Shown one piece after another: positions 24,701 through 35,739 of a stretch of DNA of 52,543 bases. This DNA comes from Isohypsibius dastychi (lineage: Eukaryota > Tardigrada > Eutardigrada > Parachela > Isohypsibiidae), in NCBI GenBank assembly GCA_034696485.1, contig JAQIWT010000028.1, positions 1 to 52,543 of the forward strand. Reading direction: 5' to 3'. Numbering within the stretch: position 1 is the stretch's first letter; each line of letters opens with the position of its first letter. The position numbers were made by a program, and so were the translations under genes. Under the pieces are notes generated by a model that was not told the origin of the DNA, searched no databases, and was given only the letters and a program-made list of their open reading frames with translations.

Positions 24701-25178
24701 AGTCCGATTCGGTCGTTGACAGCCCTCCGGGTGAGTTCCGCTATTTTGTCGACTCTGTAAAATGACTTCGCTGTTTTCCGTTACTTTTTCGTTTGTTGAT
24801 TGTTGGATTTGGCATGGGAGTGCTAGTGAATCGCATGTTTCATGGACTGTTTTCGTTCATCCAGGCAAAGCATGCGTCTTCTGGGAACTCGACGTGGGGC
24901 ATAAACGGGACTACCGGTGAATTGGTTGATATGAAGGAATATGGAGTTTGGGAGCCATTTGCCGTCAAAGCTCAGACTTACAAGACAGCTGTGGAGGCAA
25001 GTCTTTATTACTCTAGTGGTTGGAAGCTACATATTTCTAGTTGTGTTTTTGTAAGTAGACGGCGATTCTACTTCTGAGGATTGATGATATCGTATCTGGG
25101 ACGAAGAAAGCAGCTGATGCAGATAAACCAAAGCAGATGCAAGCCCAGCCGACAGAAGAGTCGATGAATCATGACTAG
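21728..25178 (+). CDS. CCT3: T-complex protein 1 subunit gamma (CCT3)
   Basis: One of eight subunits of the cytosolic TRiC/CCT chaperonin that folds actin and tubulin. Eleven exons: 21728-21752, 21812-21873, 21987-22037, 22371-22530, 22990-23188, 23508-23696, 23779-24060, 24192-24477, 24590-24730, 24865-24996, 25059-25178. They give 548 aa, against 545 for human. The start MNRPILVLNQNTKRESGRK identifies the gamma subunit. ATPase motifs are DEEVGDGTTSVIVLAGEML, RVRKTDNNRIARACGARIV and VPGGGAVEM, and the end is VEVTAILLLRIDDIVSG-like. The intron after 24996 starts with GC (gcaagt), so the last junction is GC-AG. Start and stop were fixed by phase closure. Confidence 0.97.
24997..25058 (+). other. 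GC-AG intron in CCT3
   Basis: The exon ends GTG GAG and continues with gcaagt; the next exon starts ACG GCG ATT after TAG. Joining at these points gives V-E-T-A-I-L-L-L-R-I-D-D, which matches the conserved CCT3 C-terminal helix. No GT donor nearby restores the frame. The intron is 62 bp. Confidence 0.85.
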
Positions 25179-26011
25179 AAGTTTCGGCAACTTGTCCAAC
25201 TTGGGATGTGCGGCTTTTCAGTAGCTGCTGTGTTTCCGTTTTCTTCTTCATTTGTTTCTCGTAACATGCCGAGTTCAGTTTGTCATCCTGATTTTGTATC
25301 TAACCAGTTAGTAAGACTTCGTGAGTCTGATGAAGCTAGCGTCACTGTTTTTTCTATTGTTTGTCGAAAATTGGCTTTAATTCGGAAATATGCTTGCGTG
25401 ATCGCGGTTGGGGAAAGAAAAAAAAACTTCACCGGAGAAGATTATTTCCATAATTTCCAGCTGTATGATTGATTGGTAGAATAGACGTTATCTGCTGTCA
25501 AAGACGAAGTTAACGTATTCATTCTGGATTGTCTCAAGTTCACTATACCGGTGATCCAATCCAAAGTTCCAAACGGTTAACCAGTAACTACGTCTCCTCC
25601 AATAAGTTCAAGCCACTTGCCCATCTCCCTTCAGTCAATCGATAGGGCAAAGGTGGCTTGAACTTATTGGAGGAGACGTAGTTACTGGTTAACCGTTTCT
25701 CCCTTCAGTCAATCGATAGGGCAAAGGTGGCTTGAACTTATTGGAGGAGACGTAGTCGTTCGGCGTTGTTGGAACCTGATAGGAAATCGTATTCTCGGCC
25801 TGAGCAACAAGCTGTCATGTTCAGCTGATTCGAAAAGGCCATAAAAATTCTGATATTGAATTTTTTGTTTTTGTCCATGTTCGGTGGTCTCATCGATTAA
25901 CTGACATGGGTCGCGGAACTTCGGGACGGAACTAATTGTCGCTGTTTACGGACGTGATACTAAGAGCATTGTCATCAGCAGCGTTCTCATCATCCAACGG
26001 ATTCAATCAAC
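25179..26011. other. CCT3 to MATH-BTB intergenic region
   Basis: Same-strand gap containing the CCT3 3' end, the hairpin/direct-repeat block at 25571-25756 and the promoter of the MATH-BTB gene. An 88-codon plus-strand frame at 25206-25472 shows no family features. Confidence 0.5.
25571..25756. repeat. Perfect 46-bp inverted repeat overlapping a 59-bp direct repeat
   Basis: 25571-25616 and 25653-25698 are exact inverse complements (46 bp) around a 36-base loop that can pair further (TTGCCC with GGGCAA). In addition, 25624-25682 is repeated exactly as 25698-25756, a 59-bp direct repeat with a 74-bp period. The perfect identity implies recent origin or gene conversion. There is no coding potential. 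Confidence 0.92.
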
Positions 26012-27169
26012 ATGGCAGCGATGACTAGTTCGGGCGAGCCCGCCGTTTTCGACAATGATACCGAAAATGACATTTATAAGTGCGTCATTGGGTTAGAATT
26101 GCATGAGTTTTCCAAAGTGAAAGTCGGGAAAAGTGTACTCAATGCTTATCTCCCGATGAGGAACTTGGGCTTGAAAGGAGTGCACGGCGTATGCTGGAAA
26201 CTCGACGTTTATTCTTGCTCGAAAGTAGTGCCTGAAGGGGAGCCTTCGTACTCCGAAAAGAAAGATCATATTGGAGCATTTTTAGCGCTGGACAACGAAA
26301 CCACTCTCGAATTTGACACTGACTTCTATTTTGTGTGAGAGTGCAATCGTCCATGAAAATGGGAAGTGTCCATCTGTGAGCAATCTGATTCATTTTCTAG
26401 AGCACTCAGTCAGGATGGAGAAGTTCTTGCACACGGAGATGAGGCCAACTTTGTATTCAAAGATCAGGATGACACTAAAGGATCCCATTATCTTCTTCGC
26501 CATGACAGTCTGTTCAAAAACGAGTTATTCATCGATGACTACATTCGAATTGAAGTCCGAATCCAGTTCACCATAGTGGCAGGGGATCTTATAGAAGACC
26601 TGTTGACCCCGTCAGATCTTGTGGGTCGATCGATGGCCATGCTCTACAAATCGAAACAGCACAGTGATTTTCAGCTGCAGTCTTCAGACGACAAGCTTTT
26701 CTCCGCACATAAACTGGTATTGGCAACCCGGAGTGAAGTGTTCGCCGCCATGTTCGAGCATAACTTGAAAGAAGTCCAGACAGGGGTGTGTGTGATTAAA
26801 GATGTCGACGGTGAAACCCTGGAAGGGATGCTCAAGTTTCTTTACGGACAGAATGAATGGAATCCGAAACTTGCGGAGAAGCTCATCATTGCAGCTAACA
26901 AGTACAAGATAGTTGATTTAATCAAAGGTTGCACACGCGAGCTCACCAAGCATTTGACCTTCTGGAACGCAGCTTATTTTCTGAACCTTGCGGAGGAAAA
27001 CACAATGTTGGAGCTGAAAGAAAGTGTGTCGGATTTTATTGTGAACGACGTGGAAGGCTTCTTTGCCGCAGGAGGATTTCTAGAACTCCGAGAAAATGTA
27101 GCCTTGTTGGAGCATTTACAAGAACTTACCGAAGATAGAAGAAAGACGAAAAAACTAAAAACATATTAA
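26012..27169 (+). CDS. MATH-BTB (SPOP/TDPOZ-like) cullin-3 adaptor
   Basis: Two exons (26012-26334 and 26401-27169) give 363 aa. The N-terminal half reads as a MATH domain (LNAYLPMRNLGL, EFDTDFYFVALSQDGE, FVFKDQDDTKGSHYLLRHD), which binds substrate. The BTB/POZ domain starts near LVGRSMAMLYKSKQHSDFQL and carries FSAHKLVLATRSEVFAAMFEHNLKE and LEGMLKFLYG. A BACK-like helical tail follows. The family recruits substrates to CUL3 ubiquitin ligases. The intron is 66 bp with donor GT|gtgaga. MATH-BTB genes are often expanded in invertebrates; only one copy is in this window. Confidence 0.9.
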
Positions 27170-27582
27170 AAATCCAGTTTGGGATACATATTGATTCTCG
27201 AACTCCGTCGGCCGCTTCTGTGTGCCCTTGGACTTTCATCAACATACTTTGAACATGGCTCATAAGGATAGCCGACTGGGCAATCGTAGATTTCCATTGT
27301 AGAGAGGCGCTCGGAGCGCCAGTTCAGAGAAGCGCCTTCCTGCCGTGAATGGTTAACATAATCGGTGTGTGTGTAAATTTCCTCACATGGTTTGGTATTT
27401 CCCACATGTCGGCAGCAGTAACTTCGAACCACAATATTTTCAATGTTTTTCGATAATGCTCTGTCCACCGTCATCTGGTCATCTGCATCCAGGTGAAAGA
27501 TGTACAGCGGTAAGTTAGCTATATGGATATATGGATACGGTAACTGTATGAATTCACAGTACTGTACCGTAATAGCGATCAA
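27166..27582 (-). CDS. Possible small cysteine-containing protein, unknown
   Basis: A 138-codon frame whose last 105 codons (27480 downward) follow a good 3' splice motif (GGATGCAG), so it may be a terminal exon. It contains a Cys-Cys pair (VRSYCCRHVGNTKPCEE) and a later CPVGYPYEPC motif, which is suggestive of a disulfide-bonded secreted peptide. No convincing signal-peptide exon was found upstream. Its stop codon overlaps that of the MATH-BTB gene on the other strand by two bases. It could be a chance frame. Confidence 0.3.
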   Translation of the reverse strand: MIAITVQYCEFIQLPYPYIHIANLPLYIFHLDADDQMTVDRALSKNIENIVVRSYCCRHVGNTKPCEEIYTHTDYVNHSRQEGASLNWRSERLSTMEIYDCPVGYPYEPCSKYVDESPRAHRSGRRSSRINMYPKLDF

Positions 27583-27721
27583 ACAAAAACAGGGCTAGAC
27601 ATACTAAATACTTCAGCGTGATCAGGCTCGATGCAGGCTCTCGCCACAACCATTCCATCAGCCAGCATGATAAGACAAGTGCTAGCACTACCCGAATTGG
27701 TACCGGGATGTCATCTTCTGG

Positions 27722-29456
27722 CTACCACCATGGCGCATTCTCGTCGATTTTCATTTTCACTATCGCTGAACCACCGGATTTTAAGTTGTGCCTGGACAAA
27801 GTGGCAAGGTCTTCTGTTTCGTTCGAGGGAACACGGGCAAGACGATCTCCCGAAGCAGATTCCTGTTCTGTTTCTTCCACCAAAGCAAAGCCATACAGGT
27901 CGACTTCTTGTAATCCTTTTACGTCAGCCTTTTTCTCCTTGGGTTCCTCGGTTCGACCAATCTCGGCCAGGTTCATAAAGTTTGCTGATTTGTAGAACTT
28001 TCGTTCTAGCATTCTTCTGACGTATGTTTCGTTGCGGAACATGAAGCCGATCTTTTGCAGCGTCTGGAACCTCCGGTCAAATAACCGGTCCAAGCCATGT
28101 ACCTCTTGCTGGATGATGCGAAGTTGTTGATTGTAGCTGACTAGTTCACCTTTAACACGGTTCATTTTGTCCTGCAGATCTGACATCTTCCTCGTGTCAG
28201 TTTCAGAGAGTGGAGGAGGATTATTGATCATATTCATGTAGGAGTCATATTCTTCTTGTATAGCCCTGAAGAGCTTGGTTTCTTCTACAAGCTGATCTTT
28301 CAGCCTACTCAGCTGCGACTGTTGTTGACTTTCCAGAGCTGCAGAATGAAAAACAATCTATACTCAAAGGTATGTTCCAACTGGAGACATTCATGCCACA
28401 AACCTGCTGAGTCGTTCTGAAGTCTGTTAAGCTGTTCTTGTAACAGTCGAAGATGTGCATCCTTCTCTGCCAGTGCAGCTTTCAAGGTCATTTCCTCACT
28501 TCGCATCAGCTGGGTTTTCATGTTGACCCTGTCGACGTTTAGCTGCATCCGATCAAGTTCTTTCTGTTTCTTCTTGAGTTTCCCTTTACTTTTCTGTTCT
28601 TCCTCTCGTCTTCTGTCGTCAATCTGCTTAATCTGATCGTTCAACGAATCCATCTAAAAACGCATTCATGGTAAAATCGCCTTCAGCTGATTACAAAATG
28701 CACTTACTTCTCGCTGCAGAAAATCAACAGTGGCTGCCTTGTCCCCGATTTGTTTCTTGTATGTCCGTACCATGACCTGGATTTCGTTGTTCGCATCCGC
28801 TAGTTCGCGCTCGAATCTGATACTTAGAGATTCGTCATAGAGCTTCCACCATCGCATCAAGCTCGCTATAGCATCGTGGTATTGTCGGTCAAACCACCGT
28901 TGTAAACGCTGCAGTTCACTGAGGCTATCCAACTGTGCCTTTTCGATGCACTGCACGATTTCACTGTAGAGCTTCACATGAGCCAGTCCAACTTGCCTAT
29001 CTGTGAACAAGGTTCGATAAACATGGTCAACTATAGGTTTCTTAGAGCTCACCTGTCGGCTTCCACTGGTATCATCTCGTGGATCTGTTTGTATTCACTG
29101 TTCATACTCTGGAGCTCAATACACATCTGATCAGCAGCCAGCTCGACATCTGCCAGATCCACCAAATCAGCCGCAATCATCTGAGTGGAATGATCAACCA
29201 GCATGCATTTCTTCTTTAAGCCGTCCGCTACGGAGTGGTATACCACATCGAACCCGAACTTGATCGTTCGAAATTTGTCCATGCTTTTCTGAATGACGGC
29301 TTCTTTGTCGAGCACATGACTGCGGTGCTCGCTGAGGCTGAGTTCCTCATATGGGATGAGCGGATCAAGAGTAGGTACCACGGCCAAATACAACTGATCA
29401 AGATTGAGTTTGCAAGGATCAATAGACTGCTCCGGACAAGAACTAGGGGGCTCCAT
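27722..29456 (-). CDS. Coiled-coil protein, possibly axonemal
   Basis: Four exons (29053-29456, 28708-28996, 28404-28653, 27722-28338) give 519 aa in phase. After a short acidic start (MEPPSSCPEQS) the protein is largely heptad-rich and charged: RWFDRQYHDAIASLMRWW, ERELADANNEIQVMVRTYKK, then EEEQKSKGKLKKKQKEL and IQEEYDSYMNMINNPPP. A conserved-looking block, RRMLERKFYKSANFMNLAEI, precedes an acidic tail ending ENAPWW. There is no membrane segment and no signal peptide. I do not recognise the family. Its divergent pairing with IQCH, a sperm-flagellum protein, and the overall architecture resemble dynein-regulatory-complex type proteins, but that is inference. Confidence 0.75.
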
Positions 29457-29631
29457 TCCAAATATTCGTGTTCAACTGAAACGCTTATCTGTACTCAGTC
29501 GATTTTCGAATCACCAGAGCTCGTCATGACAACTCTCTGCTGTTTACGTCGATGGAGGCGATTCTCCCTCATTGCATTGATCCTGTACCAACTGCACTGC
29601 GATTTGATATCACATTAAAAGCAACGTCAGA
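29457..29631. promoter_or_regulatory. Shared 175-bp divergent upstream region, coiled-coil gene / IQCH
   Basis: Only 175 bp separates the two start codons, too short for independent promoters with separate UTRs. A shared bidirectional promoter is the simplest reading. I saw no perfect RFX X-box palindrome, though one could be degenerate. Confidence 0.55.
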
Positions 29632-32600
29632 ATGTTCGTGGATCTTGAAAATCTATTATCATCGAGTGAAGTCGGAAAATTAGTTCTGCTAGTCGGAGAA
29701 GAGATCCAGGCTCTCAGTGCTACGATCGCATCATTCAGTGTTCCGAACGAAGTTTCATCCGCTGTCATGAAATGTAAACAAAACATCGATGTGAGTTGAT
29801 GGATGTTCGAAGACTGGAATCATGGACCACGGGCATATTATCCGTTCGTAGGCTTACATCTCCAAACTTGGTGACATTTATGTTAAAAACGGAGCTGCAG
29901 CAGTGTTTAAACCAAAACAGGCGGGACTGGGGGCAAAACGTTTGGCTAACTGCACCCGCCTTGTGCAAACCCGAGCATTTACGGGGGTCAGGTCAGAATC
30001 GACTAGCCGTGACGGACGCGAAGTCGCGAAATTGGATCACCGAAAAGCCGTGAAACTGGTGAAGTCATCAGAGGACATAGCCAGTCGCAAACCCAGTCAA
30101 CCTGTAATTTAGTTTTCGGAATATTGTCTTCTCTAGATGCAGACTTATGATTTACTAGAGTAAAAGCAGCAAGTCTGTTCCTCGGGGTCTCATTCTTCTG
30201 CGAAGGAAAATTGAGAGCCTTGATAAACCGATGTGCAATTGGCGCGATCACGACGGCTTCCAGTACGGATTTCAAAGAAAAGAACAAGGTACAGTTCTAT
30301 CTGCCTTTAGACGCCCTAAGACACCATCTCAACTCTTGTTCACGATACAACTGTACATTATCTGCTTGTAGGGCGATGCTCCTTATCAAAATTCACTGAT
30401 AAATCCTCCCCAAACCAAGAGCTTCAGAGCGTACCGGCCACTCCCCCCTCCAACCTAGTGGTTCAGAATTATCTGTTACCACACACCTTACCTTCTATCA
30501 TTATACGAGATGGAAAACTGGACGAAAACGACGCGCAGCTTGTTACTGTTCTCACTGCCTTCTACGATTTCATTCCAAGGTCAGCTGGTACGGGCTTGGT
30601 GTTTTGCCAGCAGGTCTAGCCGGCAAGTAATCATTCTATTTGGCTTTCAAATAATCTAAGGTCAATTCCAGAATCGAAGCAGTATTACATGCCATGAAAG
30701 ACTTTCTCAAATCCTACAACATCCCAACTGCTTCCATTACTGCAGCCAAGCTGGGCAAGAAGGTCACCAATCTCGGAATGCGAGATGTGTTCTCGAAAAG
30801 CGAACTAGTGGACCTGCTCGATAATAAGGACGAGGTTATGAAATTCTTGAAAACTCCGGTAAGACCGGAGTATATTGATATCAACTTCATCTTGAACGAA
30901 GCTTTTTACGCCAGGGATGGCGATTCAAGGGAGAGAATGGCCGAAACATCGCAGCAACCGTTTTACAGGCGAACTGGCGACGCTTCTACATAAGACGACA
31001 CTATCTTGAATATAAACGGAGGCGAAAAGCAGCCAATATCATCTCAAAGATTTGGATGCAGTGGATGCAGACGAAAGCTATCCGTGAAAAAGTGGTTTTC
31101 ACCAGAGAACAGGCATACCTGTTCTATCAAGAGAAGTCCAAGGTACAAACTGCAAATACAAAAGTACATCGATAGGCACGCTGGTTCTTGTAGTAGGAGC
31201 TCGAGATCAACTGGAGAAGTTTCAGAGCGAACCGACGAACATACATCCACATGCCCTCCCTGGGATGGGAAGAGAAATTCCGACAAAAGGTTCGGGGCAT
31301 TGGCCTTCGGGAAAACCGACAGTTTGGACGTCTCGGTGACTTGAGAGGTATGACAGCTGTTTTAGTGGATGTGTAGCCGCTTGTTCTGGTCGCTCAGATT
31401 TTTACTACGTAAACGCAGTTCATCGCTCTACGCAGACACCCAATCCTTTTCTTTGTTCTCCTACAGATTCCAACGTCACCGTGATTTATGTTTCCCCAAT
31501 GCCACTACAGGATCGTGATACCGAATATTCTCGTCAATTTATTCGGCTTGCTAGCATGGGTCACGAATCAACCGAACAAGCTATGAACAAACGCTTTTCA
31601 CTAGAAGTCCCGGTACATATCGACCGCTTTCCGGTCAGTATACCCCGAATTCAAATTAAGACTTGGAACGATTTTGAGCCTTAAAATAATAGTCCCCGTG
31701 CAGGCATCCGAGTTCTGCCTTTCCACGCTATTCAAATACAGTGGTGTGAGCTTGCATTCAGTTCGAGACGCCATCAACGGTCAACCTGCTTGTTTAATAA
31801 GTGGATTCCCTCATCTTGACGACCTCGAAGTCGCTCATTTCCTTGGAGTGCCGTACCTCGGTATCGATCCTCACTTGGCTTCCATTTTCGGAAGCAAGTG
31901 TGGCGCACTCCGCATTCTGCAGGAAGCTGGGATTCCGCTGCCGCCGTGCGAATCGAACGTTTGCTCACAAACTCATCTCATAGAAGCGCTGTCAGTCCTG
32001 ATTGTGAAGAACCTCGAAATTCCAACGTGGCTGTTCAAAACCAACCAAAGTCATGATGGCCATGGGATTGCCACGTTTGCGACAAACGATCTTCCTTGTT
32101 TAAAATGGTTGTTCTTACAAAGATCCAAGCGATACAACCAATGGCAGTTTACCTGGGCCCATGAATACGTACTCACACGAGTTCAGGGGGAGCTGGCGAC
32201 CGTTCTACCTAAAGCTGCCATCATTTGCAATACGACGCTTTATCAATCTTGGGGGATCTATATGCAAGATTTCACTGAGAAAGGTGGTGTTATCCAAGCT
32301 ATGCCACCGACGACAGATTACACCTGTTTGACGGTTGACGTTTTCATCGACCCCGAAGGACAATTTAGTATCGAGGGTTGTGGGGACCAAATAGTCGACC
32401 GACGCCCATTTTCCAAATTTGGCATCACTATTCCGCAGACCTCAGTGTCACCTGAGCTTCTATCAGCATATATCAGGCAAATCGCAAAAACAGCAAGATC
32501 GGTTGGCATCATAGGTTATCTGTCAGTTGACTTCGTCACATTCATTGACGAAAACAGCCAGGTATGGTCAACCGGCCATTTCTTCTTTTCGTATGAACTG

Positions 32601-33322
32601 ACCTCTATTTTTTGCTCTAGCAAACAGTATGGGGAGTCGATCTAGGTATAGGCTATTCGGACAGCCTCGCTCTGTTCAACGTCGTGACCTTTTCCCTGAA
32701 CGCCTGGCTTAATCAAGAAAGTTTGGTTCTGGAAACTAAGGCGCGTATTCCAGCCGGAAGAAAAAAGCTCAAGCAGTCGAAAGATGTAAGGGTTCAGAGT
32801 GTTCCCGATTAAGTGATATAGCTGTGATTATCGAGCACAGGTTTCTGTCATCACTTCAAAATTTGCCGTCGCAAGCTGCGCCTTATATCACAGCAATCTA
32901 GAGATTCTTCCTCCAAATATATTCTTCCAAATTTGCAAATCTATCAGTATGGAGCTCAGTCCACTTGTAAGTGGTGACAAGTTATACCATCTGATGTACG
33001 GTTTCACTTATGCAATGTTTTTTTACAGACGAAAGAAGGCACAATTTTTCTCCCCGTGGATAACTTAAAACGAACGTCTATGGGAATGGTGTAAGGAAAC
33101 AGAAAGTAAACTGTCTAGATTCTCAGTGACTTTGTAGCTTACAGAGTGATAGCTGATTCACTATTTACCGCTGTCAGTAACTACAGCCAGAACCTGAAGC
33201 TGATGAACGAAGAAATAACCAGCTCAACTATTCAAGGGGATAACAATTTTTCAACAGCACACAGCACTCTGAGGAAGATTTTGCATCAGGTGTCTGGGAA
33301 CCAAGTTAGGGAAAGCTCTTGA
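29632..33322 (+). CDS. IQCH: IQ motif-containing protein H
   Basis: Sperm/cilium-associated calmodulin-binding protein with an ATP-grasp-like C-terminal region. Thirteen exons: 29632-29790, 29852-30103, 30159-30288, 30372-30579, 30672-30858, 30915-31142, 31197-31347, 31467-31633, 31704-32561, 32621-32785, 32841-32966, 33029-33090, 33145-33322. They give 956 aa, against 1027 for human. An IQ motif, IAATVLQANWRRFYIRR, appears only after removing a 56-bp intron. Family blocks are RTYIHMPSLGWEEKFRQ, NVTVIYVSPMP, IPTWLFKTNQSHDGHG, GGVIQAMPP-TDYTCLTVDVF, SVGIIGYLSVDFVTFI and VWGVDLGIGYSDSLAL. Most introns are 55-120 bp. Confidence 0.93.
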
Positions 33323-33764
33323 GGCAAGTAGTTGTACCTATCGGTTTGTACTCCAGAGGTACATTGTTCGTGTATAATTTATAAATTTCGCTTCAGACGT
33401 GTGATTGCTTAAGAGGTTGAACTTCAAGTGAAATGGAACTCATCGCTCACCATTCCTCAGGCAATATTGAAGATCCAGGTTATTACAAAAACTTAGCTGT
33501 TCATTAGAAAAGTCTGTGAGAATTCATAAAAGAATATTGAAAGCTCTGCTTTTTCATTTGCTTCGAAAATTAATCTTCTTTTATCTCAAAAATCGGCATG
33601 TTCGCCGCATGTTGTTGTTTTAGCAAGTGAAATCTATCCTCCGTTAGATATACCGTACATTACGAAAACATGAAACGGCTGAACACGTTGATTGCTGCTT
33701 GCTATGTTTCAGAGGCTAGATCACATCTGAATCGCTACTGGCATTGTTTAGCCAACAATTTTTA
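33323..33764. other. Convergent 3' region, IQCH / ELOVL
   Basis: Tail-to-tail gap, AT-rich, with no exon or repeat recognised. On the minus strand an AATAAA (forward 33761-33766) overlaps the ELOVL stop codon by two bases and may be its poly(A) signal, which would imply a very short 3' UTR. Confidence 0.45.
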
Positions 33765-35100
33765 TTACTCCAGTTTTTTTGGATCTGTTGCGATTCCACT
33801 TTTTGTATACTGGCGTTTTGTCAAATAGCTTCTTGCATAATAATCAGCGAACAAGAAAGACTGAGTGACTGCAAATGGTAAGTATGAATAATAAAGAGCC
33901 TTTGGATAGTCACAGCTCTGGCAGAAGCTGATGCCTTGTAAGATCACCAGTGAAATAAATTGCACCTGCACAGAAATACATGGTTGGCCTGTTGCTGTGA
34001 ACCGAATAGAAGAAACAAACGTACCAACTGCAACTGGCCTAAATACTTCTTCCACCACAAATGTTTCCGCATGCTTGGGAACAGTGTTAGTCCGTAGTAT
34101 CCATACATGATCACATGAGTGCAGCTGTTGATAACGACGACCGATACTCCTGAAACCAAAACCATAACCAAGCAGCCAAAACATAACGTTGAACTTTCTT
34201 TGTCTCTGTACCTTGACAGCATGGCGCTAATATACACGCAAAATACGTCTGGAGGAACAAATTGCACGACGTGTAAACAATCAAATTGAAGCCAGGGAGT
34301 GATCTACAGTACTTACCGCTGGGAACATGAAGAGATGATGCGACACATGCAGAAAGGTCACTTTGTCGTTGTTTTTCTTCAGTATCATAAACAGGGTGTC
34401 TAACAGTTCAAAAGCCTTCAAGATGTAGTACACATATGCCGCCTGAACAATCTGGAACATTTGAGCCAGTTATAATCCAGAACATCAGCTAGAACACCAC
34501 ATGCCTGATGAGTAGTTCTAAGGTCTGCTTACCCGCAGATCTGACTTTGCGTATGAAACCTGATAGGGATTGCAGAGATACTGGTATTTAGATCTTCTCG
34601 CATTGATGAGCATCTACAAGTGAAAAACACGTCAGCCTGCAGTACAGTGTGCTGTTCTGTTATGTTTCCGAATTTTGGAAGCTTGAGGTTAAAGTTCAAC
34701 ATATAAGAGAGTAACGCAATACCTCAATAACAATCCACATTGATACAGCAGACACTGTGAAGTTGTGTAGCACCATGACCGTTCTTAGTTTAAAGGGTCT
34801 TCTGTTTCTCATCAACATCGGTCCGAAATAAATGACGAGTAGGTAAACCATCGTGACCATCAACATATTGTCCATTTTACCGACTAGCCATCGATTTTTG
34901 GTTCTCGGATCTGTCAGCAAGGTTTAGGTTCTTGTAAATCGACCAAAAAGGGAAGTTATGCAAGCTATGGAAGCTGACTCACCTCCGTGATCCAGAAGAT
35001 ATGCATTGAGCTCCTGATATTTCTCCCATGGCGAACTAAACAATTTCATTGTAGATGAGTTTGCGGGGGAATCATCAGTCATGTTGCGTAGTCTTTCCAT
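33765..35100 (-). CDS. Very long chain fatty acid elongase (ELOVL family)
   Basis: ER-membrane condensing enzyme that adds two carbons to acyl-CoA. Seven exons (34983-35100, 34723-34910, 34533-34613, 34317-34451, 34212-34248, 34025-34149, 33765-33965) give 294 aa. ELOVL signatures are DPRTKNRWLVG, YFGPMLMRNRRPF, NPYQVSYAKSDLR, KAFELLDTLFMILKKNNDKV, the histidine box HVSHH, INSCTHVIMYGYYGL and WWKKYLGQLQLVQF. The tail ends KSGIATDPKKLE, without a classical KKxx. The 37-nt exon 34212-34248 is needed to join the histidine-box exon to the YYG exon in phase. The subfamily (ELOVL1/7-like or 4-like) is not resolved. Confidence 0.93.
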
Positions 35101-35739
35101 AATGTTTCACAGATACTCCAAGAATCACTCGGTTCTCGATATAAGAACGCTGGCATAGGAATTTTCGGCGCTGTTCAGACAAAGGTGTTAAACAAAAGAT
35201 TGACTGGTTTCATCGGAGACGTTTTTGCTCAACCGTGAAAACCTCAAATGAGCTTAGGACCAGAGATCATATCGTGGACTGAACCATGTGTACGGTGATA
35301 TACTGAACTAGATCAGCTGAGATCGAATTACGCTTTTCATTCGCAACCGGATTATCAACCACAAACGATCAGTTACAGTTTATCCTCGGGGCATAATGGA
35401 GACTTTGACTCGTTGTCCGCAACCGACATACATGGAGACCGAGACAGTGAATTTGGTTTTTCTAAGACCGAGCGAATAAAGTTTGTAAAACTGGCAACAC
35501 ACCTGATACTTTGCAAAACATAAAAAAAAGAAGTTAAGCCCAACATTCCCCCCCCCCCCCCCATTCGGTGAACTTGGTTCAGTGTTTTTTATCTCAACTC
35601 GATAAGCTCCGAACTGCGTACCTCCGCACGGTTTGCGCGACCTCTATATTGGTGTGTTCTTTTTCTAAGTCTGTTGCATATACCTCCATATTCCAGATTC
35701 TCGATGCACTCTGTAGATGTTTCAATCTAAACGATCAAA
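35101..35739. other. ELOVL upstream / MS4A-like downstream region
   Basis: Same-strand gap with no exon recognised. It includes a 15-base poly-C run (35548-35562) and must contain the ELOVL promoter. Confidence 0.45.
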
